From positions 1-64,000 of the forward strand of contig NZ_JACNMO010000017.1 in NCBI RefSeq assembly GCF_020622345.1: DNA of 64,000 nucleotides, given 5' to 3'. Below are positions 54,901-63,409 of this stretch, one piece after another. This stretch comes from Roseobacter weihaiensis. Lineage in GTDB: Bacteria; Pseudomonadota; Alphaproteobacteria; Rhodobacterales; Rhodobacteraceae. The position numbers and the translations under genes are program-made. The notes under the pieces were generated by a model. The model was not told the origin of the DNA. It saw only the letters and a list, made by a program, of their open reading frames with translations, and did not search any database. Every line of letters starts with the position of its first letter. Within the stretch, counting starts at the first letter, position 1.

Positions 54901-55069
54901 GCGTCGGATGCGAGCGCTCCGACCGGATGTTCCGGTCATTTATACATCTGGCTACACCGGCTTCACGGCATCTGAAATGGGTGAGGTGCAAGCACCCTTG
55001 TTGCAAAAGCCTGCTCCTCCCGCTGAACTGGCTGAAGCCATCTCCCAGGCTCTCTCAAAGACCAGTTGA
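51962..55069 (+). CDS. BvgS-like hybrid sensor histidine kinase
   Basis: This 1035-residue sensor has a signal peptide, then two periplasmic SBP_bac_3-type Venus-flytrap domains (about 25-245 and 250-475; the second opens LKVGVFDLPPHMMLDADGNA). A membrane helix lies near 481-503 (GLGVFLLVIAGAVISVSL) and a PAS region near 515-640. The kinase follows: GGIAHDFNNLL with phospho-His near 664, then NLVLNSRDAI, DNGPGMD and TGLGLAMVYGF. A C-terminal receiver has ILVVEDE and LLLTDIVMPG. This order matches BvgS/EvgS, but there is no HPt domain. The ligand may be an amino acid-like solute. Confidence 0.92.
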   Translation: MHLIFVLFILLLSTLSAQAQDGRVEPLVVSFLPIPPFAENGPDGERAGFLVDLAGLIGSEIGIPIEYLDVRTSQEFVEAQASGKSDMIAGVAALPALVASNVFSEPVATERLRFSVLEERAAEFAEQPVTGQRIGIVPPAVGSEIRSLFETNERIEFQSPEAAVMGLLTGTADALLVPEPAVYSIARKSRVDGRIRFAGEPLRQVERFIALHQSRAGLIGPVNAAIQRIKDDGRLNALLLRYSIIVPPPAPAVLKVGVFDLPPHMMLDADGNASGFAIDVLRQISDLAGLRTEFVPIDMQDLNPGKTHDIIPIMSITDERKELMDFAYPIESSQFSIFKRKGETAGIGGLEDLTDQRVAVLDVSLAKSLAEKAGIGDLKVYSDGSDIQEMLSDLLNNDIDAILFEVSNVRSAVASQGLEKMIAEVTPPFFVSQRAPALRFGLGGVREHLNAVIPGYLISSEYANLYQKYFGEPVFWSRTRVITALAGLGVFLLVIAGAVISVSLRNRARQAERALIIRDEFETIFNVTTSGIIALDKDGEIARISKRARHMLGGISDLTPFAWPEAIKFLEAETLQPLEASADPVRRILSGNYFTTETHLMRHTEYSEEPRYVRVNSALVNNENSALQVVIVLDDVSQEERNRQVVERKSRLDALGQLTGGIAHDFNNLLASQLYAIDLARKATVDTKRDSYLEVIAGSIQRGRALTSRLLAFARKQPGLASVKKTADIFDDFGALVRPMLEAHIELSLETEDPELRHYCDHTQLETALMNLVLNSRDAILRAGEGSRIDIRARAVRSPNKDLDSQQRAACGDAATLDGSTFRYVEISVADNGPGMDDETLARCTDPFFTTKDTNSGTGLGLAMVYGFVRQSDGDLRIYSEVDVGTTVQLTLPRGTELGTRELPVPEEQIAQGSGETILVVEDELQLLVMITDVLEDLGYEVISARSGQDALQMIADGEEFDLLLTDIVMPGKIGGFELARRMRALRPDVPVIYTSGYTGFTASEMGEVQAPLLQKPAPPAELAEAISQALSKTS

Positions 55070-55520
55070 TTGATACCCAAAAAATGCCCTCATTTTTGAC
55101 CGGCAAAGAGTTCGATCTGTGCAATCGCTTTCCCTTTCTACAGGTTCCGCAAATGATAATTTTTCATGTAATACGGGCCTTTCTGCCGCATAGGTTCCGT
55201 CTGGTTTGGGACCGCAGTAAGTGGTGCACCGCCCCTGTTTACCTGCCCTTGGCTCATGGCAGGCGCACGTAGACTCGTGGTCTGCGGCGATGGTGGCGGG
55301 TGTGTCGCTCATCCGATTGCTGATAGTCTTCCAACCAAACCGCCCGAACCGCTCAACTGTTCAGTTATCTGGAGGCGCTTCGGAGGCTGTCTTCATTCAA
55401 CATTCGGCGGCGCGATTAATGCTTCTTTCACTACAGAGCTAGTAAGCTAGGTGGGCTTTGTCGGACGCTGTTCGTTGGCAAGCGCGGCAAGCACTATCCT
55501 GTACATTGAGGAGGTACTGC
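55070..55520. other. Intergenic region between two kinase genes
   Basis: No gene was recognised in these 451 bases. An AT-rich inverted repeat (CAAAAAATG with CATTTTTG, around 55078-55099) follows the hybrid kinase stop and could be a weak terminator. Short frames here lack motifs. Confidence 0.4.
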
Positions 55521-56984
55521 GTGAAGATTTACGACGCCGATTGGTTTCGGTCTGCTCTGAATGCAATGCGCGACATGGTTCTCATCAAAGGCCCAAGTTC
55601 CCAAATTCTCTGGGCGAACAAGGCTTTCCTTGACTACTACGGGATGTCTGAAGAGGAGTTGCGCGACATTATCGATGCCAGTCACAGCGATCCTGATGAC
55701 ACGTTGCAATATGTGATTGACGACCAGACAGTCTTCGACACAGCGGAAGATTTGAACATTGCGAGGGAAAATGTAACGGACGCTTCGGGCAAAAGCCGCT
55801 ATTTTCACACCATTAAATCGCCCATCATCGAAGCGGAAGACGTTGTGCGATGTGTCGGTGTCAGTCGCATGCTGGATGACACTGAAATCAATCGCCGAAA
55901 CATCGACCATATGGATGCAAAGGCTTTTGTTGCGCCGCTAAAGTCGCTCACGTCCGGTTTTCCCAATCCCATGATCATGGTCGACGTCAAGAAGCGTGTG
56001 GTCAACAGCAGCCCATTGTGGAACCAGTGTTTTGGTTCCTCGGAACTCACGCCAAATACATTTTTTGAAGAGGCTTATGCGTCGCTGAGCGACGTACATT
56101 CCGCAATCGATGAATGTCTAAAGCTGCGAAGCCATGTCGAGATCACGATAAGCCATCAAACCCAAGAAGGAGTGAACCAGAAGTATTCGGTTCAGATTAG
56201 CCCGTGGGAACATGTGGACGGCGCATTGGGAGGGGCAACAATCGTTGCGACAGATGTCTCTGCGCTGCATGACAAGTCAGTTTCGTTGCAACGCGCAAAT
56301 GAGGAACTCATGCAGTTTTCGTACCGCGCCTCCCATGATCTCAAAGGTCCATTGTCAACTGTCAAAGGGCTCGCCCACTTTATTGAGGAAGATATCGCCA
56401 ACGGTGACCTTGAAGAGGCCAAGGAGAACGCAAGACGGATCGATGGCATAATGAAGCGTCTTGAGGATACTGTGATAGCAATCCTTGAGCTTGCCCATGC
56501 GGATTTGAAAGACGAAAAGGTCGCACGCGTTTCACTGTCGCCTTTGATGACGGATATCTGCGAGGATTTAGCCCTTCAGATTTCTGAAAGCGGCGTCAAA
56601 ATTGACTATGATTTCAAGGTCGCGGCGCTGTTGTGCCAGCCCACACGTCTGCATCAAATCATCGGGAATCTCTTGTCAAATGCGATCAAGTATCGCGCGC
56701 CACAGAGGGATGAGAATTACGTGACAATCAGTTCGCGATGCTCGCAGAATGGTGTCGAGCTATGCGTCAAAGACAATGGCTTAGGCTTGCCTGAAGGCGC
56801 AAAGGCCAAGATTTTTGATCGTTTTACCCGCTTTCATGCCGGATTCGAAGGATCGGGTCTTGGCCTCGCAATCGTTCAGAAACATGTCGACGCGCTTGGC
56901 GCGCGCATCTGGGTGGAAGACTTGTCGCCGGGTACAGCTTTCCTGATCAACATACCACAGCCAAGAAATGAGACCTTGCCTTGA
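55521..56984 (+). CDS. PAS-domain sensor histidine kinase, GTG start
   Basis: This soluble kinase has 487 residues from GTG 55521, with GAGGAGG seven bases upstream. Two PAS-like regions lie near 10-125 (MRDMVLIKGPSSQILWANKA) and 140-250. A short coiled segment leads to HisKA with H272 in YRASHDLKGPLSTVKGLAHF. The ATPase domain has NLLSNAIKYRAP, VKDNGLGLPEGAKAKIFDRF and GSGLGLAIVQKHV. It has no membrane segment, so it senses a cytoplasmic signal. It overlaps the receiver gene at 56981 by four bases. Confidence 0.9.
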   Translation: MKIYDADWFRSALNAMRDMVLIKGPSSQILWANKAFLDYYGMSEEELRDIIDASHSDPDDTLQYVIDDQTVFDTAEDLNIARENVTDASGKSRYFHTIKSPIIEAEDVVRCVGVSRMLDDTEINRRNIDHMDAKAFVAPLKSLTSGFPNPMIMVDVKKRVVNSSPLWNQCFGSSELTPNTFFEEAYASLSDVHSAIDECLKLRSHVEITISHQTQEGVNQKYSVQISPWEHVDGALGGATIVATDVSALHDKSVSLQRANEELMQFSYRASHDLKGPLSTVKGLAHFIEEDIANGDLEEAKENARRIDGIMKRLEDTVIAILELAHADLKDEKVARVSLSPLMTDICEDLALQISESGVKIDYDFKVAALLCQPTRLHQIIGNLLSNAIKYRAPQRDENYVTISSRCSQNGVELCVKDNGLGLPEGAKAKIFDRFTRFHAGFEGSGLGLAIVQKHVDALGARIWVEDLSPGTAFLINIPQPRNETLP

Positions 56985-57400
56985 GTATTTCGGTTTTAAT
57001 TGTAGATGATAACGAAATGGACCGCTATCTGTTGCGGCGCAATCTGGCAAAATGCTCCTTCGAGATTGCGACTTTTGAGGTCGCTGATGGCCAATCGGCC
57101 ATAGAATACTTTGAAGAACGCAACCTGCGCAGCCAGCGGGAACCGGATAGATATCCGCCACTCATTATATTTTTGGACATCAATATGCCCCGTGTGGATG
57201 GCTTTGAGTTTCTTGAGAGATTCAACGAGATACGGGCCGCAAATGAATTGGAATCTACTGTAATCGTTATGTTTACCTCCTCGCCACGACAGGAGGACAA
57301 AGATCGTTCACAACAGTGGAGTTTCGTCAAAGACTTCATCATTAAAGGCGAGTTTTCCTCCGAAGACCTGAATCGGATAATTCTGAATTTGGGCGCTTAG
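56981..57400 (+). CDS. Rcp1-like response regulator, TTG start
   Basis: This 139-residue receiver starts MSISVLIVDDNEMDRYLLRR. The phospho-acceptor is D66 in LIIFLDINMPRVDGFEF, Thr is in VIVMFTSS, and Lys is in FIIKGEFSSED. The longer insert before D66 (RNLRSQREPDRYPP) is typical of Rcp1-like regulators paired with soluble PAS or phytochrome kinases. The TTG overlaps the kinase stop (TTGA), so the pair is coupled and should be cognate. Confidence 0.88.
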   Translation: MSISVLIVDDNEMDRYLLRRNLAKCSFEIATFEVADGQSAIEYFEERNLRSQREPDRYPPLIIFLDINMPRVDGFEFLERFNEIRAANELESTVIVMFTSSPRQEDKDRSQQWSFVKDFIIKGEFSSEDLNRIILNLGA

Positions 57401-57441
57401 CGGCGGTACCCACCAGCTGAACGCGGTTTTGTCGAATACTT

Positions 57442-57715
57442 GTGTATGCTGCTGCAAGCAGCAGCCGATGAATGGAACGTGTCCGTCTCTGATCTGGTGG
57501 CGCAAAAACAGCATGATTTCGCGTACCTCATCCGACCGCTCCGGCATGTTCGGACAATCTGCAGCGCGGGCGGCCGAGTTTGCACCGCCGCTGAAACCTG
57601 CGCTGAAGGCGCAGGACACCTACAGCGTCATCGGGACAGCGCAGCCACGCTTTGACCTGCCAAGCAAAGTCAATGGGACAGCAATGTTCGGCATGGATGT
57701 TCTGGTGCCGCACAA
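57442..57715 (+). pseudogene. Degraded fragment of an iorB-type molybdenum hydroxylase gene
   Basis: In one frame, MLLQAAADEWNVSVSDLVAQ (from 57446) resembles [20 protein letters not shown] of the intact iorB in this window. After an A-run near 57506-57511 the similarity continues one frame over as SSDRSGMFGQSAARAAEFAP, then ALKAQDTYSVIGTAQPRFDL and PSKVNGTAMFGMDV. One frameshift, no start and no C-terminal two thirds remain. The sequence is not a recent copy of the 10500 gene. It ends before the LacI operator. Confidence 0.8.
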
Positions 57716-57775
57716 GCGCAGGGCGGGGCACCTGGAAGCATATTTAGGATTGCACGACTTTCAGACTTGCAGCAG

Positions 57776-57789
57776 TGCAAAAATTTGCA
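57776..57789. promoter_or_regulatory. Operator candidate before the LacI-type gene
   Basis: TGCAAA-AA-TTTGCA, two perfect inverted half-sites, lies 12 bases before the ATG of the LacI-type regulator. The same half-site pair occurs before the iolB-like gene at 58823-58834. This suggests autoregulation. Confidence 0.6.
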
Positions 57790-57801
57790 TAGATTGTAGT
57801 C

Positions 57802-58803
57802 ATGTCAGAACGGCGTAAAATCAGACAAAGCGACATCGCAGCGGCCAGCGGCGTGTCGGTCAGCACGGTCAGCCGTGTGCTGAACGACCTGCCCGGGATC
57901 AGCCGAGACATTCGTGCTCAGGTGATGGACGTTGCCGCCAGTTTAGGCTACGCATCCGCCCGGCAACGTCTGACCACCGCTCGTTCGGTCGCGGTGCTTT
58001 CAACCATCCGCTTCTTTTCTTCAGAGGCTGGGCAGTTTCACACCGACATTCTCGAAGGTATCGCGCAGGAAGCGCGGCGGACTGGTGTGGCGCTTACCTG
58101 CTGTCCCGTAGGCAATGACGCTGAAAACGCGGCCGCGCTGGCGGGCCGAGATGGGGTTCTGCTTTTGTCGATCGATACCGAAGCCGTGATTGAGCAAGCG
58201 GCTGAGACCGGAATCGCCCTCGGCCTCATCAATGTCGAGCAGCCCCGCGATCAACACGACGTCACCGTGCCCGATAACCGGGACGGAGCGCGTAAAGGTT
58301 TGAAACATTTAATAGAGTTGGGTCACCGGGATATCGTTTTTCTCAACCACTCCGACCGCGATACGATCCGACGCCGGGCTGAGGGCTATGCCCAGGCCAT
58401 GGTTGCAGGAACTGCTGTGCCGCCGCGGATCGAACCCTTCGACTATACGCAGTCCGCCGCGACAAACGAAGCGCGGCTGCGGGCTATCATGGACGAGCGG
58501 CCGTTTACGGCGCTCGCATGCTCGAACGACATCTCAGCCATCGCCGCGAAGCAGGCCCTGCGCCGCATGGGTCTGACGGTCCCGCGGGACGTCTCTGTGC
58601 TGGGCTTCGACGATCTTCCGATGGCCGGGCTGGCTGCACCGGCGCTTTCGACGGTGCGGATCGACCGCCACGCTATCGGTGCGATGGCACTCAAGCGGCT
58701 TATGGATCGCATGGATGATCCTGCCGCTCCTACGGTCCGACAGATTATCTCGACCGCGCTGGTAATCCGCGACTCCACGGCCAAGCCGCCGGAACGCGAT
58801 TGA
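57802..58803 (+). CDS. LacI-family transcriptional regulator
   Basis: This 333-residue repressor has an HTH in SDIAAASGVSVSTVSRVLND at 14-33, followed by LPGISRDIRAQVMDVAASLG and the hinge. The sensor domain includes HTDILEGIAQEARRTGVALT and ALACSNDISAIAAKQALRRM. It is the first gene of the rightward block with the iolB-like gene, SDR and ABC importer, and matching operator palindromes occur before it and before the iolB-like gene. The inducer is probably a sugar acid from that pathway (inference). Confidence 0.9.
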   Translation: MSERRKIRQSDIAAASGVSVSTVSRVLNDLPGISRDIRAQVMDVAASLGYASARQRLTTARSVAVLSTIRFFSSEAGQFHTDILEGIAQEARRTGVALTCCPVGNDAENAAALAGRDGVLLLSIDTEAVIEQAAETGIALGLINVEQPRDQHDVTVPDNRDGARKGLKHLIELGHRDIVFLNHSDRDTIRRRAEGYAQAMVAGTAVPPRIEPFDYTQSAATNEARLRAIMDERPFTALACSNDISAIAAKQALRRMGLTVPRDVSVLGFDDLPMAGLAAPALSTVRIDRHAIGAMALKRLMDRMDDPAAPTVRQIISTALVIRDSTAKPPERD

Positions 58804-58822
58804 CGATCTCTTGCAAAATTAA

Positions 58823-58834
58823 TGCAAATTTGCA
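58823..58834. promoter_or_regulatory. Operator candidate before the iolB-like gene
   Basis: TGCAAATTTGCA is a perfect 12-base palindrome, 34 bases before the iolB-like ATG. It shares both half-sites with 57776-57789 but has no central spacer bases. A further single half-site-like TTGCAAAA lies at 58811-58818. Confidence 0.6.
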
Positions 58835-58868
58835 ATAACAGCAAAAGTTGCAGAATCAGGAGATCGTC

Positions 58869-59669
58869 ATGCAGCACTTCCACACCGTTCCGAAGGAGCA
58901 AGGCTACGCCGCCGTGCCGGACCAATCCTGCTCATATCTCGACTTCGGCACGATCCGCCTCGATGCGGGCGGGCGCTACGAGGGCAACGTCGCAGGCGAT
59001 CGCGAAGCGCTTATGGTTGTCCTGGGCGGTAAGGCGAGGGTCAAGGCGAACGGCACCGATCTGGGCACCGTGGGCCGGCGGCCCAATGTATTCGCCGGAG
59101 TTGCCCATGCCGTTTACCTGCCGCGCGGTGCAGCCTACGTGATCGAAGCCGAAGGCCCGTTTGAAGCCGCGCTGCCTCAGGGCCCCTCTTCTCTCGACCT
59201 CGACCCTTACGTCATCTCGCCGGAGCAGGTGAACACCGGCCAGTGGGGGACACTGAACTATACGCGCTATTTCCGCGAAATCCTTGTCCAGCCGAACGGC
59301 ATGCCCGCCTCGAGCCTCATCGTGGGCGAGACGATCACACCGTCGGGCAACTGGTCCACCTACCCGCCCCACAAGCACGAGGTGAACGCGGGCGCCGAGA
59401 AATTCCATGAAGAGATGTACTATTTCCGCGTCTCGTCGCCGGATAGCCATGGCGTGATCCATCACTACAGCCCCGAGCGGGGGTATGACGATATGCACAA
59501 GGTCACTGACGACACGTTGATCGCGATGCCGCATGGCTATCACACCTATGTGGGCGCACCGGGTGCGCAGAGTTACTACCTCTGGGCGCTGGCGGGCAAC
59601 GGACGGGCGCAAGGCGCCAGCTTCGACCCGAAACTCGGTTGGGTCCAAAAGACGGTGGGCATGGTCTGA
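58869..59669 (+). CDS. iolB: 5-deoxy-glucuronate isomerase-like protein (IolB family)
   Basis: This 266-residue double-cupin isomerase starts at ATG 58869 (MQHFHTVPKEQGYAAV). Metal-binding residues are expected in GNWSTYPPHKHEVNAGAEKF and HEEMYYFRV, with a later His in MPHGYHTYVGAPG. IolB converts 5-deoxy-glucuronate in inositol breakdown, but no other iol gene is present; the neighbour is a KduD-like dehydrogenase, so a related uronate substrate (KduI-like role) is possible. It overlaps the dehydrogenase gene by one base (TGATG). Confidence 0.82.
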   Translation: MQHFHTVPKEQGYAAVPDQSCSYLDFGTIRLDAGGRYEGNVAGDREALMVVLGGKARVKANGTDLGTVGRRPNVFAGVAHAVYLPRGAAYVIEAEGPFEAALPQGPSSLDLDPYVISPEQVNTGQWGTLNYTRYFREILVQPNGMPASSLIVGETITPSGNWSTYPPHKHEVNAGAEKFHEEMYYFRVSSPDSHGVIHHYSPERGYDDMHKVTDDTLIAMPHGYHTYVGAPGAQSYYLWALAGNGRAQGASFDPKLGWVQKTVGMV

Positions 59670-60430
59670 TGACCGGGTTGGCGCTCGCGCCCGGATCAGC
59701 GCTCGTCACGGGCGGGGCCACTGGTATTGGCGCCGCAATCGCGCGTGCGCTGGCCCAGGCGGGCGCTGATGTGGCGATCACTGTCAACCGCTCACCCGGC
59801 GACGAGGCGCTGGCGTTGATCGAGGCGGCGGGACGTCGCGGGATGAGCGCGACCGCCGATCTGGGCGCGTTCGATGCGAAAGGAATGGATCGGCTGCTTG
59901 ATGACGTTGAGGGCACGCTCGGCCCCATTGGGATACTTGTGAACAATGCGGGGATCATCCGCCGCGCTGATGCAGTGGAAACAGCCGATGCGGACTGGGA
60001 CGCCGTCATCGACGTGAACCTGAATGCTGTCTGGCGCCTCACAAGGGCGGCGGGCGAACGGATGCTTCCCCGCGGCAGGGGCCGGATTGTAACCATCGCG
60101 TCGCTGCTCAGTTTTCAGGGCGGTATTCGCGTACCGGCCTACGCCGCCTCGAAGCACGCCGTCGCGGGGTTGACCAAAGCGCTCGCAAACGAATGGGCCC
60201 GGCACGGTGTTGGCGTGAACGCCATAGCACCCGGATACATCGCCACCGACAACACGGCGGCCCTGCGGGACGACCCCGAGCGCGCGCGCCAGATACTCGA
60301 ACGCATCCCAGCAGGCCGCTGGGGAGAGGCCGAGGACATCGCCGGAATGGCCGTGTTTCTTGCGTCTGAGGCGGCTGGATACGTGCACGGACAGGTCATT
60401 GCGGTTGATGGAGGATGGATGAGCCGCTGA
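59669..60430 (+). CDS. Short-chain dehydrogenase, KduD-like
   Basis: This 253-residue SDR starts at ATG 59669. The cofactor loop is VTGGATGIGAAIARALAQAG, NNAG lies near 92-95, the catalytic Ser is in IASLLSFQGG, and Tyr/Lys are in YAASKHAVAGLTKALANEWA. The end GYVHGQVIAVDGGWMSR is typical of the family. It resembles 2-deoxy-D-gluconate/2-dehydro-3-deoxy-gluconate 5-dehydrogenases. With the IolB-like isomerase it would interconvert keto sugar acids after import by the adjoining transporter. Confidence 0.82.
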   Translation: MTGLALAPGSALVTGGATGIGAAIARALAQAGADVAITVNRSPGDEALALIEAAGRRGMSATADLGAFDAKGMDRLLDDVEGTLGPIGILVNNAGIIRRADAVETADADWDAVIDVNLNAVWRLTRAAGERMLPRGRGRIVTIASLLSFQGGIRVPAYAASKHAVAGLTKALANEWARHGVGVNAIAPGYIATDNTAALRDDPERARQILERIPAGRWGEAEDIAGMAVFLASEAAGYVHGQVIAVDGGWMSR

Positions 60431-60457
60431 CCGGAATGGAAATGAAGGGAGGACAAA

Positions 60458-62377
60458 ATGACCAGATGCTTCACTCTTTCGATCGCGCTTGCGCTGGCGG
60501 GTGCCGCCGCAACGGCGCAGACCTACAGCCAGGCCCCCGCTTTCGAAGCCGCCGCCGAGGCGGGCGATCTGCCGCCGGTGGTCGAACGCCTTCCCGAAAC
60601 ACCCATGATCGTCGAACCGCTCGAGAGCATCGGAACCTACGGCGGCACGTGGAACGCAGCCCTGACCGGGTCCGGCGACAGGGTCTGGTTGACCCGCACC
60701 GTCGGCTACGAAAATCTCGTGCGCTGGAACCCCGAATGGACCGAAGTGATCCCGAATGTTGCCCGGTCATGGGACGTGAACGCGGACGGGACCGAATTCA
60801 CCTTCACCCTGCGCGCGGGTCACAAATGGTCAGACGGCGACCCGTTCGATACCGAGGATATCGACTTTGCGTGGAACGACGTCCTCACCAATCCCGATCT
60901 GACCACGCCGCCGAGCTGGCTGATGGACGGCGAGCAACTGCCGGAACTCGAGATACTCGACGAGACAACGTTCCGTTTCATCTTCCGGGAGCCAAAGGGC
61001 CTGCTATTGGATCATCTCGCCCATGGCAACGCGGATTACTTCACGCGCTACCCGGCACATTACCTCAAGCAGTTCCACCCGGATTATGCCGAGGATATCG
61101 ACGCACGGATCGCGGAGGCCGGCGTCGATACCTGGGTGGACCTCTTCAACCAGAAGGCCAGCGACGTCACGCCGTCCTACTCCTATCGCAATCCGGAGAT
61201 GCCCACGCTGTTCGCATGGACGCAGGTGACCGCCTATAACGGATCGTCACCCGTCGTTCGCTTCGAGCGCAATCCCTTCTACTTCAAGGTCGATCCGGAG
61301 GGGCAGCAATTGCCCTATATCGACGACGTTCGGTTCCAGGTCACGCAAGACCGCGAGGTCACGCTTCTGAAGGCCATCGGGGGCGAACTCGACTTTCAGT
61401 GGCGGCGGATCAATTCGGTCGCACAGCGCCCGGTTCTGTTCCAGAACCAGGAAAAAGGCGGCTACAACTTTCATGCTCGTGTGAACGCAAACATGAACGA
61501 GGCGATCTTCTACCTGAATCTCACGTCGAAAGACGAGACCAAACGCCAGCTCTACAATCAGAAGGATTTCCGCGCCGCCCTCAGCCACGCGTTTGACCGG
61601 CAGGAGATCATCGACACCGCCTTTGCCGGGCTTGGCGAACCTTACCAGGCCGCCCCGCGCCCCGAGAGCATCTATTATGACGAGGAGTTCGCCACTCAGT
61701 TCACCGAGCATGACCCCGATCGGGCCAACACGCTGCTCGACGGCCTCGGATATACCAAGCGCGATGCGCGGGGCATCCGTCTTGGCCCGGACGGCCAGCC
61801 CATCCGCATCCTGCTGGAGATGGCGTCCGGCAAGAACTTCATTGATGTCGGCCCCCTGATGGAGCGCAATCTGGAAGAGGTCGGGATCGATCTGGAGGTG
61901 CGGGAGATCGAGCGGTCGCTCTACGAGACCAAGCAGATCGGCAACGAGCTTGACGCTGGCATCTGGGAGGGCGATGGCGGTCTTGGCGTCGAGCTCGATC
62001 CGCGGTGGTACTTCCCGTACAACTGGGAAAGCGGCTTCGCCCCCCTCTGGTCTGACTGGTATACATCCGGCGGTACTGAAGGCGAAGAGCCGTCTGAGGC
62101 CGCCCGTCGCCAGATGGAGCTGTTCGACCAGGTCACTGCAGAACCGGACCTTGAGACCCGGCAGAAACTGATGGGCGAGTTGATGGACATCGCCCGTGAT
62201 GAATTCTGGGCCATCGGTCTGGTATTGCCAGCGCCGCAATACGGGGTGACCAACAAGCGTCTTTACAATGTGCCGATCTCGTTTCCGGGCTCTTTTCCCT
62301 ACCCGGACCCCGCACCGGTGAACCCGCAGACGTTTTTCTACGGCGAACCCCGGGACATTGAGCCTTATCGCGGCTGA
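60458..62377 (+). CDS. ABC transporter receptor, SBP_bac_5 family
   Basis: This 639-residue periplasmic receptor has a signal peptide (cleavage near ATA|QTYSQ). Family blocks include TFTLRAGHKWSDGDPFDTED and a QLYNQKDFRAALSHAFDRQE region near 365-384. It is longer than peptide-binding OppA and matches the subgroup that imports oligosaccharides or sugar acids in alphaproteobacteria. The start has GGAGG upstream. The permease genes follow at 36 bases, so it should feed the pathway above. Confidence 0.88.
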   Translation: MTRCFTLSIALALAGAAATAQTYSQAPAFEAAAEAGDLPPVVERLPETPMIVEPLESIGTYGGTWNAALTGSGDRVWLTRTVGYENLVRWNPEWTEVIPNVARSWDVNADGTEFTFTLRAGHKWSDGDPFDTEDIDFAWNDVLTNPDLTTPPSWLMDGEQLPELEILDETTFRFIFREPKGLLLDHLAHGNADYFTRYPAHYLKQFHPDYAEDIDARIAEAGVDTWVDLFNQKASDVTPSYSYRNPEMPTLFAWTQVTAYNGSSPVVRFERNPFYFKVDPEGQQLPYIDDVRFQVTQDREVTLLKAIGGELDFQWRRINSVAQRPVLFQNQEKGGYNFHARVNANMNEAIFYLNLTSKDETKRQLYNQKDFRAALSHAFDRQEIIDTAFAGLGEPYQAAPRPESIYYDEEFATQFTEHDPDRANTLLDGLGYTKRDARGIRLGPDGQPIRILLEMASGKNFIDVGPLMERNLEEVGIDLEVREIERSLYETKQIGNELDAGIWEGDGGLGVELDPRWYFPYNWESGFAPLWSDWYTSGGTEGEEPSEAARRQMELFDQVTAEPDLETRQKLMGELMDIARDEFWAIGLVLPAPQYGVTNKRLYNVPISFPGSFPYPDPAPVNPQTFFYGEPRDIEPYRG

Positions 62378-62413
62378 CGCGCGTTCGGGCTTCGCCTTGA
62401 GAGGAGAAAACAG

Positions 62414-63409
62414 ATGCTGCGTTACATCATCCGCCGCGTGCTCTGGGCCATCCCGATCCTGATCGGTGTCTCGATCGTATCGTTCTTCATCATTCAACTG
62501 CCGCCGGGCAACTACCTGACCGCGCTCATGGCCTCGATGCGCGCGACGGGCGAGAGCGTGGATATGAGCCAGCTTCAGACCCTCAGCGAGCGCTACGGCC
62601 TCGATGAGCCCATGATCGTGCAGTACTGGAAATGGATCTCCGGCATCGTTCTACGCGGCGATTTCGGCCAGTCGTTCCTCTATACACGCCCTGTCTCGGA
62701 TCTTTTGTGGGAGCGGCTGGGCCTCACTTTCATCCTTGCTTTCACGTCGATGATCTTCGTCTGGCTCATCGCCTTTCCCATCGGTGTCTACTCTGCCGTG
62801 CGGAAGTATTCGATCGGCGACTACGTGATGACCTTCGTGGGTTTCATCGGCCTTGCAACGCCCAATTTCCTGATCGCGCTGATCCTGATGTACGTATCGT
62901 TCACTGTCTTCGGCCAGTCGGCGGGGGGGCTCTTCAGCCCGCAATATCTGGACGCGCCTTGGTCCTGGGCGAAATTCGCCGACATGATGTCGAAGATCTG
63001 GATCCCCGTTGTCGTCATCGGCACTGCAGGCACCGCTGCGCTTATCCGCATTATGCGGGCCAACATGCTGGACGAGTTGCCCAAAACCTACGTTGACGCG
63101 GCCCGTGCGCGTGGGCTTTCGGGCGCACACGCCGTGACCAAATATCCGCTGCGCGTCGCGCTCAACCCGTTCGTCAGCCGCATCGGCTGGGAATTGCCCG
63201 AGCTGATCTCGGGCGCCACGATCACCGCGATTGTGCTGTCTTTGCCAACAACCGGACCGCTGCTGCTGGAGGCGCTTCTGGCCCAGGACATGTATCTCGC
63301 CGGATCCTTCATCATGATGCTGTCGGTCCTGACCGTCATCGGCACGCTGATCTCGGATTTGCTGTTGGCGTGGCTCGATCCGCGGATCCGGCAGGGAGTG
63401 GTGGGATGA
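62414..63409 (+). CDS. ABC transporter permease, DppB type
   Basis: This 331-residue permease has six membrane segments. The N-terminus MLRYIIRRVLWAIPILIGVS is standard for DppB/OppB, and the EAA loop is YVDAARARGLSGAHAVTKYP near 220-239. A GAGGAG site precedes the ATG. It pairs with the DppC-type permease, whose start overlaps its end by four bases (ATGA). Confidence 0.92.
   Translation: MLRYIIRRVLWAIPILIGVSIVSFFIIQLPPGNYLTALMASMRATGESVDMSQLQTLSERYGLDEPMIVQYWKWISGIVLRGDFGQSFLYTRPVSDLLWERLGLTFILAFTSMIFVWLIAFPIGVYSAVRKYSIGDYVMTFVGFIGLATPNFLIALILMYVSFTVFGQSAGGLFSPQYLDAPWSWAKFADMMSKIWIPVVVIGTAGTAALIRIMRANMLDELPKTYVDAARARGLSGAHAVTKYPLRVALNPFVSRIGWELPELISGATITAIVLSLPTTGPLLLEALLAQDMYLAGSFIMMLSVLTVIGTLISDLLLAWLDPRIRQGVVG

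Noticed and set aside
61247-62497. 416-codon minus-strand frame opposite the ABC receptor gene
   Set aside because: Antisense shadow; the plus strand encodes a well-supported receptor.
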